DNA of 36,461 bases from CAZVWH01 sp964631175 (GTDB lineage Bacteria > Planctomycetota > Phycisphaerae > Sedimentisphaerales > Anaerobacaceae), in NCBI GenBank assembly GCA_964631175.1, contig CAZVWH010000019.1, positions 1-36,461 of the forward strand. Direction: 5' to 3'. Below the pieces are notes generated by a model. That model saw only the letters and a list, made by a program, of their open reading frames with translations. It searched no databases and had not been told where the DNA came from. Positions 24,981 through 31,968 of this stretch are shown in pieces. Numbering within the stretch: position 1 is the first letter of the stretch; every line of letters starts with the position of its first letter. Both the position numbers and the translations under genes were made by a program.

Positions 24981-26261
24981 ATGCACATTTTTTATTTACA
25001 TCAGTATTTCGCCACGCGAAAAGGCACAACGGGGACACGGTCCTACGAATTTAGTCGGTACTTAGTGCAGAAGGGCCACCGTGTTACGATGATAACGTCA
25101 GGCCTGGACAACGATGAGTTTCCTGTTCCCCAAGGCCGTAAATATGCCGAATATCAAGTCGAAGGTATTAGCTTGGTTGCTATTGCAGCGGGCTATAATA
25201 AACCGCAGGTCGGAACAGGTATGGGCGGCTGGCGGCGTATGCTCAAGTTTTATCAGTTTGCACGCTTAGCTGAGCGTGTAGGTAAACAACTACCAAAACC
25301 TGATGTGGTATTTGCCACGCACACACCTTTGCCCATCGGTCTGGCCGGCGCCGCGCTGGGTCGCTACTTCAACGTTCCATTTGTCTTCGAGGTTCGTGAC
25401 CTTTGGCCGGATGCGCTGATCAACCTCGGAGGATTGAAAAACCCGTTGGTGATATGGTATTTGCGGCGAATGGCAAAAAAAATATACAGCCGGGCAAATC
25501 ATATTGTGGCTTTGTCGCCGGGTATGAAAGACGGAATCGTTCGTGCCGGTGTGTCGGCTGAACAGGTGACAGTAATTCCAAACGCTTCTGACCTGGACCT
25601 TTTCCAGCCAAATTTAGACGGCTCTATCTGGCGAAGTCGGTTCGGATTGGGCGACCGATTTACTGCTGTTTACTTTGGAGCCATGGGCCTGGCAAACGGC
25701 CTTGAGTATGTTATCGAAGCGGCCAGAATCTTAGCGCAGCGTAAAAAAGATAATATTGCACTTGTACTGGTCGGTGACGGCGGAAAAAGGTACGAATTGG
25801 AAAAGCTGGTGCAGGAATATAAACTGACAAACGTAATTTTTAATACGTCGATGCCTAAGGCGGAGCTTGCCGGACTCGTGGGTGAGTGTGATGCCTGCAT
25901 GGTTATATTTCGAGCAGCTAAGGAACCAGGCCGAAGGCCTGGACGTGATCAAACCCACCTTCGGTGGGCGTGGTCGCCGAATAAGATGTTCGATGCGCTG
26001 GCAGCCGGCAAGGCCGTGCTGATAAATGTCCCTGGCTGGCTGGGAGAGACTATCGAGAGTAATAACTGCGGCAGATGTATTGACCCACATCGTCCACAGG
26101 CTTTAGCCGACGCGCTGGAGGAGCTGGCAGCTAAGCCAGAATTGTGCAGGGAGATGGGTAAAAATGCCCGCTCATTAGCTGAGCGGGAGTTTGAAAGGTC
26201 TAAATTGGCCGACCGGCTGGAAAAAGTTTTAATGCAGGTGACAGAAAAACAAAATATATGA
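24981..26261 (+). CDS. Glycosyltransferase family 4, WbuB-like, with palindromic insertion
   Basis: 426 residues. MHIFYLHQYFATRKGTTGTRSYEFSRYLVQKGH, THTPLPIGLAGAALGRYFNVPFVFEVRDLWPDALINLGGLKN and SPGMKDGI are the WbuB-type N-domain motifs. AVYFGAMGLANGLEYVIEAARIL, LVLVGDGGKRYELE and SPNKMFDALAAGKAVLINVPGWLGETIE are those of the C-domain. Between CMVIFRAAKE and SPNKMFDAL, residues about 315-332 are encoded by two back-to-back hairpins (25926-25942, 25954-25968) and read PGRRPGRDQTHLRWAW, an insertion not expected in the family; it adds a basic loop near the donor site. The gene stays in frame, so it may still work. Confidence 0.92.
   Translation: MHIFYLHQYFATRKGTTGTRSYEFSRYLVQKGHRVTMITSGLDNDEFPVPQGRKYAEYQVEGISLVAIAAGYNKPQVGTGMGGWRRMLKFYQFARLAERVGKQLPKPDVVFATHTPLPIGLAGAALGRYFNVPFVFEVRDLWPDALINLGGLKNPLVIWYLRRMAKKIYSRANHIVALSPGMKDGIVRAGVSAEQVTVIPNASDLDLFQPNLDGSIWRSRFGLGDRFTAVYFGAMGLANGLEYVIEAARILAQRKKDNIALVLVGDGGKRYELEKLVQEYKLTNVIFNTSMPKAELAGLVGECDACMVIFRAAKEPGRRPGRDQTHLRWAWSPNKMFDALAAGKAVLINVPGWLGETIESNNCGRCIDPHRPQALADALEELAAKPELCREMGKNARSLAEREFERSKLADRLEKVLMQVTEKQNI
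25926..25968. repeat. Two in-frame hairpins inside the WbuB-like gene
   Basis: CCAGGCC-GAA-GGCCTGG (25926-25942) and CCCACC-TTC-GGTGGG (25954-25968). Both stems are perfect. They lie where the family has a short loop. Confidence 0.88.
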
Positions 26262-26262
26262 A

Positions 26263-26500
26263 GAACCCCCAAATAAACCCGTTCTGAGCCGGGTCGAAGG
26301 ATTTGGGGGCTAAACAATCTGAGTAAGCGTTCACGGGAAAACCGCATTTTTGTCATTGCGAGCGAAGCGAAGCAATCTAAAATCGTACGTTTTTGAGATT
26401 GCTTCGGCCTAAAGGCCTCGCAATGACACAAAAACGCCTTATTTTCTGTGTGAACGGTTACCAATCTGAGATATTTAACCCCGCAATTCATTGCGGGGTC
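26263..26500. repeat. Hairpin pair of the GGGGCTAAA family (units 7 and 8) split by a MITE-like element
   Basis: Unit 7 (26263-26314): GAACCCCCAAAT pairs with ATTTGGGGG, then CTAAA; its loop has the CTGAGCCGGGTCGAAGGA repeat. Unit 8, inverted (26474-26500): TTTAA then CCCCGCAAT pairs with ATTGCGGGG, then TC. Taking out the element at 26323-26461 and one duplication rejoins the pair as CTAAACAATCTGAGATATTTAA. Confidence 0.88.
26323..26461. mobile_element. MITE-like element, copy B, with 8-bp target-site duplication
   Basis: 139 bp, starts GTAAGCGTTCAC and ends GTGAACGGTTAC (11 of 12 pairing). Flanked by CAATCTGA at 26315-26322 and 26462-26469, a perfect 8-bp direct repeat. The interior is itself a large imperfect palindrome built from TTTTTGTCATTGCGAG and its inverse, with a CGAAGCGAAGCAATCT arm and AGATTGCTTCG partner. 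That core is a sequence known to recur in many unrelated bacterial genomes. Same termini as copy A (5192-5354), different interior. Confidence 0.85.
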
Positions 26501-26517
26501 AAAAAACTCCAACAAGT

Positions 26518-27558
26518 ATGGTCGATAAAGATTTCCCTTTTATAAGTATTATTATGCCGGTTCGTAACGAGTCCGATTTCATCGAGCGGGCGGTAAAGAG
26601 CATCCTGAATCAAGATTGGCCGGGCGAAAAGATGGAAATCCTGGTCGTTGATGGGATGAGCAACGACGGCACCAGAGAGATTGTAGAAGAATTATCCCAG
26701 GCAGACCACCGAATAAAGATATTGAACAATCCTCGCCGAATTGTTCCTACCGCGATGAACATCGGCTTGCGAGCAGCGAGGGGAGATTTATTTATTCGGA
26801 TTGACGGCCATACCGAAGTGGCCCCAGATTTTGTGAGGGAATCGATTAAGTGTCTGCGTGAGAATCCGGAGGCGTGGGTAGTAGGCGGCTACATTGAAAC
26901 TGTGGCAGAGGGTTTTGTAGGACGGGTGATTGCATTGGCTATGCAGTCACCAATCGGCGTAGGTAATTCGCGATTTCGGTTGGGCGATTACAAAGGCTGG
27001 GTCGATACGCTGGCTTTCGGCACACATCATAAATGGATAGTTGATAAAATCGGTTACTTTGATGAAGAGTTGGTGCGTAATCAGGACGATGAGTTCAACC
27101 TGAGAATAATTTTAGCCGGCGGAAAAATATGGATGTCGAAGTCCATAAAGAGCAAGTATTTTTCGCGGGGGTCGCTGCGCAAACTCTGGAGGCAATATTT
27201 TCAATACGGCTTTTGGCGAATAAGGACGTTACAGAAGCATAGAAGGCCGGCCACACTTCGGCAATTGGTGCCATTGTTGTTTGTGCTGTCAATACTTTTG
27301 CTGGGACTGGCCGGTTTAATATGGAGACCATTTTGGATTTTATTGGGTATTGAAGCAGCTTTATATGCGGTGGCGTTATTAGCAGGTGCCTTCGATGTTG
27401 GACTAAAGGGCGGCTGGAAGTATGCACCGCCGGCACCTTTGGTTTTTGTCATATTACATTTTGGCTATGGATTAGGCTCATTATGGGGAACTATGCGGTT
27501 CTTAGTTCTCAAAGGCTATGGCATAGCAAAGCCTAGACAGATACAAATGTCACGATAG
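26518..27558 (+). CDS. Glycosyltransferase family 2, ExoA-like
   Basis: 346 residues from ATG 26518. SIIMPVRNESDFIERAVKSI, EILVVDGMSNDGTREIV (DGxSxDGT), RRIVPTAMNIGLRAARGD and FIRIDGHTEVAPDF (DXH-type metal motif) fit the GT2 GT-A fold; DELVRNQDDEFNLRIILAGG (QDDEF) corresponds to the acceptor-side catalytic acids and SRGSLRKLWRQYFQYGFWR to the conserved interface helix of ExoA-like enzymes. Two or three C-terminal membrane helices follow (LVPLLFVLSILLLGLAGLI and others). Likely a membrane-bound inverting transferase in polymer assembly. The in-frame TTG at 26491 lies within a hairpin and is not preferred. Confidence 0.92.
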   Translation: MVDKDFPFISIIMPVRNESDFIERAVKSILNQDWPGEKMEILVVDGMSNDGTREIVEELSQADHRIKILNNPRRIVPTAMNIGLRAARGDLFIRIDGHTEVAPDFVRESIKCLRENPEAWVVGGYIETVAEGFVGRVIALAMQSPIGVGNSRFRLGDYKGWVDTLAFGTHHKWIVDKIGYFDEELVRNQDDEFNLRIILAGGKIWMSKSIKSKYFSRGSLRKLWRQYFQYGFWRIRTLQKHRRPATLRQLVPLLFVLSILLLGLAGLIWRPFWILLGIEAALYAVALLAGAFDVGLKGGWKYAPPAPLVFVILHFGYGLGSLWGTMRFLVLKGYGIAKPRQIQMSR

Positions 27559-27569
27559 GAAAGAATAGG

Positions 27570-28724
27570 GTGAGCAAAGTTATAGAACAATATGAGCAGA
27601 ATTTTGCAGAAGTATTCGGTGTAAGCCGTGCTTTTACATTCTGGAAGGGAAGAGTTGCTCTATATGCCATATTGAAGGCGATGGGTATTGGAGCCGGTGA
27701 CGAAGTTATTGTGCCGGGATATACCTGTGTAATGGACGTAAATCCAATCAAATATCTCGGTGCAAAGCCTGTCTATGTAGATATTGAGCCGGTGACATTC
27801 AATATAAACGTCAATTTGCTAAGAGAGAAAATCACCTCCAAAACGAAAGCTATTATAGCTCAGCATACATACGGTTATCCCTGCGACATGGATGCAATTA
27901 TGGATATGGCAGGGGACAATAATATCCCCGTGGTCGAAGATTGTTGCTTGGCGCTTGGTTCGAGATATAAGGGAAAAATGGCAGGTACCTTTGGCAGAGC
28001 TGCGTATTTTTCTTTTCAATGGAACAAGCCTTATACGACTGGATTGGGTGGAATGGTGATAACCAGCGACGCCAACATTGCCGAGAAGATAGAGTCACTG
28101 TGTGCCGCAGAGATGAGCAAGCCGTTAAGGAAAGAAGCTGTTATGCTCTGGATGCAATTGGTTGTTTACAGGTTATTTGTTTATCCCAAGACGACAGCTT
28201 TTGCGCAGGGACTCTTTAGATTTCTTACAAAAAAGGGAGCCGTCCTCGGTTCATCAAGCACATATGAATTTAGGCCGACTATAGCTTCTGATTTTTTTAA
28301 ATCTGCAAGTCGTGTTCAAGCTCGTTCAGGATTAAAACAATTAGCCAGGATTAAGCAAAATATTTCCCATCGCAGGAAAATGGCACAATTGTATGATGAG
28401 CTTCTGGCGGAGAGAGGCTGGCCAGCTCGGCAATATGACACATCAATAATGCAGCCGGTTCTTGTGCGATATCCAGTGAGGATTGCTGAAAAGGAAAAAG
28501 CACTTGTCGAGGCGGCGAAAGAGGGTGTCGAGCTGGGAAGCTGGTTCGAATGTCCCCTGCATCCAATCGAGACGCCTTTGGAAGCATACGACTATAAGCT
28601 CGGAATGTGCGGCGAAGCAGAAAAGGCCTGCAACGAAGTGGTGAACTTGCCTTTGCATCTGCGAGCAAATGAGAAAACGGCAAAAAGAACTGTAGAATTT
28701 ATTGCAAAATTTACCCCAGTTTAA
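27570..28724 (+). CDS. DegT/DnrJ/EryC1/StrS-family aminotransferase
   Basis: 384 residues of the PLP fold I sugar aminotransferase family. GRVALYAILKAMGIGAGDEVIVPGYTCVMDVNPI (27-60), KAIIAQHTYGYPCDMDAIM, PVVEDCCLALGSRYKGK (E123, D124 pairs with the PLP ring) and FSFQWNKPYTTGLGGMVIT with the Schiff-base lysine K153 are clear. Typical members aminate a keto group on an NDP-sugar. With Gmd in the same locus, GDP-4-keto-6-deoxymannose is a possible substrate (perosamine-type), though the sugar cannot be read from sequence. GTG start at 27570 preceded by AGGAAAG, 11 bases after the GT2 stop. Confidence 0.93.
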   Translation: MSKVIEQYEQNFAEVFGVSRAFTFWKGRVALYAILKAMGIGAGDEVIVPGYTCVMDVNPIKYLGAKPVYVDIEPVTFNINVNLLREKITSKTKAIIAQHTYGYPCDMDAIMDMAGDNNIPVVEDCCLALGSRYKGKMAGTFGRAAYFSFQWNKPYTTGLGGMVITSDANIAEKIESLCAAEMSKPLRKEAVMLWMQLVVYRLFVYPKTTAFAQGLFRFLTKKGAVLGSSSTYEFRPTIASDFFKSASRVQARSGLKQLARIKQNISHRRKMAQLYDELLAERGWPARQYDTSIMQPVLVRYPVRIAEKEKALVEAAKEGVELGSWFECPLHPIETPLEAYDYKLGMCGEAEKACNEVVNLPLHLRANEKTAKRTVEFIAKFTPV

Positions 28725-28746
28725 TTCAGTTTTTCACAAAAGAACA

Positions 28747-28774
28747 GACCGTCGCCGTGCCGGCGACGGCTAAA
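28747..28774 (+). repeat. Hairpin of the GGGGCTAAA family (unit 9, CCGTCGCC stem)
   Basis: GACCGTCGCC pairs with GGCGACGG and continues CTAAA. The near reverse complement of the unit at 15505-15532, showing that the stem sequence, not only the flank, can be shared by distant units. Confidence 0.85.
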
Positions 28775-28788
28775 CGTAGACAAAAGTT

Positions 28789-29400
28789 ATGAAGATATTC
28801 TTAAAACGCCTTGTTGATATTTTAATTGCATTGCCGGCGGTAGTAATCTTGCTGCCGGTTTTTGTTGCTATATTTATAGCCGTCAAGCTTACCAGCAAAG
28901 GACCAGCGATTTTTAAGCAGGATAGAGCGGGATGCAACGGCAGGCCGTTTGTCTTTTACAAGTTCCGTACAATGAGGCTCGGTGTTGACCCGTTCGGTCC
29001 AAGCCCTAAATCCGGCGATGATGCGAGACTGACAAAGATAGGAAAATTCCTGCGGGAACATTCACTCGATGAACTTCCTCAGTTATTTAACGTATTAAAA
29101 GGAGAGATGAGCATCGTTGGACCTCGGCCACTCTATATTTCACAGATGGCTGAATGGGACCAGCGGCAGAAAAAACGGCTGCTTGCCAAGCCCGGTATTA
29201 CCGGACTCGCACAAATATCAGGACGGGGGCACCTCACATGCGAAGAAAAATTGGAATTAGACGTTAAGTATGTGGAAACAGCTTCCTTTTTGGTCGATAT
29301 AAAGATAGTAATAGGAACGATTGACCAAGTATTAGGCAGAGAAGGCATCTACGAAAAAAGATATTCAAAAACCGAATATACCAGGACAGAAGGCAAATAG
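28789..29400 (+). CDS. Undecaprenyl-phosphate phosphoglycosyltransferase (monotopic, PglC/WcaJ-like)
   Basis: 203 residues, the minimal catalytic form. An N-terminal re-entrant helix (LVDILIALPAVVILLPVFVAIFIAVK) is followed by GPAIFKQDRAGCNGRPFVFYKFRTM (38-62), the catalytic Asp-Glu dyad in HSLDELPQLFNVL (D94, E95), MSIVGPRPL (107-115) and KPGITGLAQISGRG. It should transfer sugar-1-phosphate to undecaprenyl phosphate to start the repeat unit. It closes the polysaccharide locus. Start ATG 28789. Confidence 0.95.
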   Translation: MKIFLKRLVDILIALPAVVILLPVFVAIFIAVKLTSKGPAIFKQDRAGCNGRPFVFYKFRTMRLGVDPFGPSPKSGDDARLTKIGKFLREHSLDELPQLFNVLKGEMSIVGPRPLYISQMAEWDQRQKKRLLAKPGITGLAQISGRGHLTCEEKLELDVKYVETASFLVDIKIVIGTIDQVLGREGIYEKRYSKTEYTRTEGK

Positions 29401-29407
29401 AACCTAA

Positions 29408-29447
29408 CCGCCGCAGGCGGGATAAACTCGTCCCCGCGAAGGCGGGG
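29408..29447. repeat. Two small hairpins before the radical SAM gene
   Basis: CCGCC-GCA-GGCGG (29408-29420) and CCCCGC-GAAG-GCGGGG (29432-29447). They resemble the in-gene hairpins (GAA/GCA loops) and GATAAAC follows the first, reminiscent of CTAAAC. They end just before the strong ribosome site GAGGAGGG of the next gene. Confidence 0.7.
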
Positions 29448-29465
29448 ATTTGAGGAGGGAAGTTC

Positions 29466-30611
29466 ATGGAAATAAAAACAGGTGCTATATGCAAATACCT
29501 GACGAGAATAGAACAGTTAGAGCAATTAAGCGGGAGAGAAAAAGCTGAGCTGAAAAAAGTCACCGATAAGTTTGATTTTCGCTGCAACGATTATTATCTT
29601 TCACTGATCGACTGGAGTGACCCCAACGATCCGATACGCAGAATTATAATCCCCCGGCTCGAGGAGCTGCACGAGTGGGGTCGGCTCGACCCTTCGGATG
29701 AACAGGCCTATACAATTATACCAGGGCTTGAGCACAAGTACAATTCCACGGTACTTTTTCTGGTTAGCAATGTTTGCGATGGTATATGCCGGTACTGTTT
29801 TCGCAAGCGGGTCTTCATTAATCCTCAGCAGGAATATATGCGTGACCTGCCGGCTGCTATGCAGTACATAAGCCAGCACTCTGAGATAACCAACGTCCTG
29901 CTAACCGGAGGTGATCCATTGGTACTTAAGCCATCGAAACTTGAAAATATAATCCGACAGCTCAGAGAGATTGAACATGTGCAGATAATCCGGATCGGTA
30001 CGAAAGTACCCGCTTTCAATCCAAATCGAATTATTGAACAACCGGAACTGCTGCAGATGATAAGCAAATACAGCACGGACCAAAAGAGAATATATTTGAT
30101 GACCCATTTTATTCATCCACGAGAGCTGACGGATTTGTCAATCAAGGCAGTTGGGTTGCTACAGACAGCCGGTGCCATATTAGCCAATCAATGTCCCCTT
30201 ATACGCGGTGTCAATGACCGGCCAGAAATTTTAGCGGAGCTGCTTGCCAAGCTGTCCTTTATCGGCGTGGTACCATACTATATCTTTCAGTGTCGACCGG
30301 CTCTGGGAAACAAGACTTATACAGTACCAATCGAGGAAGGTTATCAGATAATAGAGCAGGCCAAAGCATTAGTATCCGGCCTGGCAAAACGCGTTAGATT
30401 TGTGATGTCACATGCGAGCGGTAAAATAGAAATTGTCGGCAAAATAGAAAAGCAAATCTATTTCAAGTATCATCGAGCCGCTGATGATACAGATAGCGGC
30501 CTTTTCATGGCTTTCAAGTGTAATCCCAACGCGAACTGGCTCGACGACTATGATGAAATAATCCGTGACTATCCGATCAATCTGCCCTACAGATCATACG
30601 GGCCTGAATAA
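29466..30611 (+). CDS. KamA-family radical SAM protein (lysine 2,3-aminomutase-like)
   Basis: 381 residues. The radical SAM cluster motif CDGICRYC (C104, C108, C111) is followed by FRKRVF, LLTGGDPL (145-152), RIGTKVPAFNP and NQCPLIRGVNDRPE (241-254), a KamA fingerprint. K320 in HASGKIEIVG matches the PLP lysine of lysine 2,3-aminomutase. The segment YYIFQCRPALGN (271-282) departs from the lysine enzyme, where YYLYQCD supplies a substrate-binding Asp; here Arg-Pro replaces it, so the substrate is probably not lysine. A strong site GGAGGG precedes the ATG. The gene lies between the polysaccharide locus and TIGR03790 gene; relation not known. Confidence 0.9.
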   Translation: MEIKTGAICKYLTRIEQLEQLSGREKAELKKVTDKFDFRCNDYYLSLIDWSDPNDPIRRIIIPRLEELHEWGRLDPSDEQAYTIIPGLEHKYNSTVLFLVSNVCDGICRYCFRKRVFINPQQEYMRDLPAAMQYISQHSEITNVLLTGGDPLVLKPSKLENIIRQLREIEHVQIIRIGTKVPAFNPNRIIEQPELLQMISKYSTDQKRIYLMTHFIHPRELTDLSIKAVGLLQTAGAILANQCPLIRGVNDRPEILAELLAKLSFIGVVPYYIFQCRPALGNKTYTVPIEEGYQIIEQAKALVSGLAKRVRFVMSHASGKIEIVGKIEKQIYFKYHRAADDTDSGLFMAFKCNPNANWLDDYDEIIRDYPINLPYRSYGPE

Positions 30612-30616
30612 AACCA

Positions 30617-30643
30617 CCCGTTCTTGTCCCTAAGGGACACGGG
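30617..30643. repeat. Nested hairpin after the radical SAM gene
   Basis: CCCGT (30617-30621) pairs with ACGGG (30639-30643), enclosing GTCCC-TAA-GGGAC (30626-30638), the same inner palindrome as at 3973-3985 apart from the loop. GGGGGCTCATTTAGC follows, recalling the CTAAA family. No T-tract follows, so termination is unproven. Confidence 0.65.
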
Positions 30644-30684
30644 GGCTCATTTAGCATCAGCTAACAATTACAATCTCTCACATC

Positions 30685-31959
30685 ATGCGTTTCAGAACAT
30701 TAGTTATCCTATCGATTTTATCGCACTGCGGTACGGTACTGGCGTTAGAGCCTGACGAGATTTTGGTAATAGCAAATGGTGACAACGCAGCATCTGTGCG
30801 AATTGCCCGGTATTACTGCAAAAGCAGACATGTGCCGACCAAAAATATCCTCACTGTGTCGTTGGGGACGGAGCTTAGGGATACAATCAGCAGAAACGAT
30901 TATAATAAATGGCTTGCAGAGCCGATTCGGGAAAAGTTATTCAGCTTTGAGTTTGCCGGGGAAATCGGGTGTCTGCTGACCACTTACGCTATACCGTACA
31001 GGGTTGGGCCACGAGAGCCGTTAAAAGAGCTGAAAGGCAAATTGGATGAGTTGGAAGCATTAACCGAACAGGGGAAAAATGCAATTGAGCAGCTACAACA
31101 GAAGGGCTTAGCCGGCTCTGCAGAATTTGAACAAAAAAGTAAGAGGCTGGCTCAACTACAGCTCGAAATAGATCGCATCAACGGCAAGGAAACAGCGGCA
31201 TCCGTCGATAGCGAGTTATCAATGGTATTGCTTAGCGCTTATGAGTTGTACCGGTGGCAGGAAAATTTGCTGAAAAATAACGTGCAAGGCTGGGATTTTA
31301 GAACACTCATGGTTTGCCGGCTGGACGGACCGGACTGTACAATCGTCAAAGGCCTGGTCGATAAGGCAATCGCAGCAGAAAAAGCAGGGCTAACGGGTAT
31401 AGCTTATATCGATTCAAGAGGTCTTGTAAAACCTGTCCCCTCGGCCTTGCTCGGGGCAGGCCTGAGCGGAGTCGAAGGAAAGGATTTGCCGGGTTATTTT
31501 GATCAGTCTTTACGGGACTTGGCAATACTTACAAGATTGCGAACGGCAATGCCAGTTAAGGAGGAGCGAACAAAAGAGCTCTTTGCACCCGGAACATGTC
31601 CCCGGACGGCTATATACTGCGGCTGGTACAGTCTTAAAAATTATGTTGACGCTTTTGACTTTGTCGATGGTGCGGTTGGCTATCATATCTCCAGCCTCGA
31701 AGCGGCAAATCTTCGCGACCCAGACAGCAGCCAATGGTGTCCGGCTATGCTCAGAGATGGGATAACCGCAACGCTGGGAGCGGTAGCCGAGCCGTATCTT
31801 CACTCATTTCCAGAACCCAAGACTTTCTTTCTGGAGCTGTACAATGGAAAGTGTCTTGTCGAGGCTTACTATCATACAAAGCCGTTTAATTCATGGCAGT
31901 TGATTTTGATCGGCGATCCACTTTACAGACCTTTCAAGCGGCCAGGAGACAGGCCGTGA
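30685..31959 (+). CDS. TIGR03790 family secreted protein, with in-frame 51-bp repeat
   Basis: 424 residues. Signal peptide MRFRTLVILSILSHCGTVLA, then LEPDEILVIANGDNAASVRIARYYCKSRHVPTKNIL, the family opening; PIREKL, IGCLLTTYAIPYRV and the C-terminal VDGAVGYHISSLEAANL, MLRDGITATLGAVAEPYLHSFPEP and LIGDPLYRPF also fit TIGR03790, a protein family of unknown function scattered in environmental bacteria. A coiled stretch at about 112-170 (LKELKGKLDELEALTEQ) is an addition. Residues 249-265 (KPVPSALLGAGLSGVEG) are encoded by the 51-bp repeat (31429-31479), 17 codons with no stop. The repeat lies in what is otherwise a short loop before PGYFDQSLRDLA. Confidence 0.9.
   Translation: MRFRTLVILSILSHCGTVLALEPDEILVIANGDNAASVRIARYYCKSRHVPTKNILTVSLGTELRDTISRNDYNKWLAEPIREKLFSFEFAGEIGCLLTTYAIPYRVGPREPLKELKGKLDELEALTEQGKNAIEQLQQKGLAGSAEFEQKSKRLAQLQLEIDRINGKETAASVDSELSMVLLSAYELYRWQENLLKNNVQGWDFRTLMVCRLDGPDCTIVKGLVDKAIAAEKAGLTGIAYIDSRGLVKPVPSALLGAGLSGVEGKDLPGYFDQSLRDLAILTRLRTAMPVKEERTKELFAPGTCPRTAIYCGWYSLKNYVDAFDFVDGAVGYHISSLEAANLRDPDSSQWCPAMLRDGITATLGAVAEPYLHSFPEPKTFFLELYNGKCLVEAYYHTKPFNSWQLILIGDPLYRPFKRPGDRP
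31429..31479 (+). repeat. 51-bp repeat, in-frame coding copy
   Basis: Four mismatches with the intergenic copy at 22396-22446, same length. Being a multiple of three and stop-free in this frame, it preserves translation of the TIGR03790 gene. Confidence 0.9.
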
Positions 31960-31968
31960 GGCAGCAGT

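Noticed and set aside
13844..26500. The series of hairpins as a CRISPR array
   Set aside because: Units lie far apart at irregular distances, their stems differ, and there are no spacers of constant length.
25949..26515. 188-codon minus-strand ORF with DCFASLAMTKM
   Set aside because: It crosses the TTGTCATTGCGAG palindrome of the MITE and the 3' end of a real glycosyltransferase. The DCFASLAMT peptide is a well-known artefact of that repeat.
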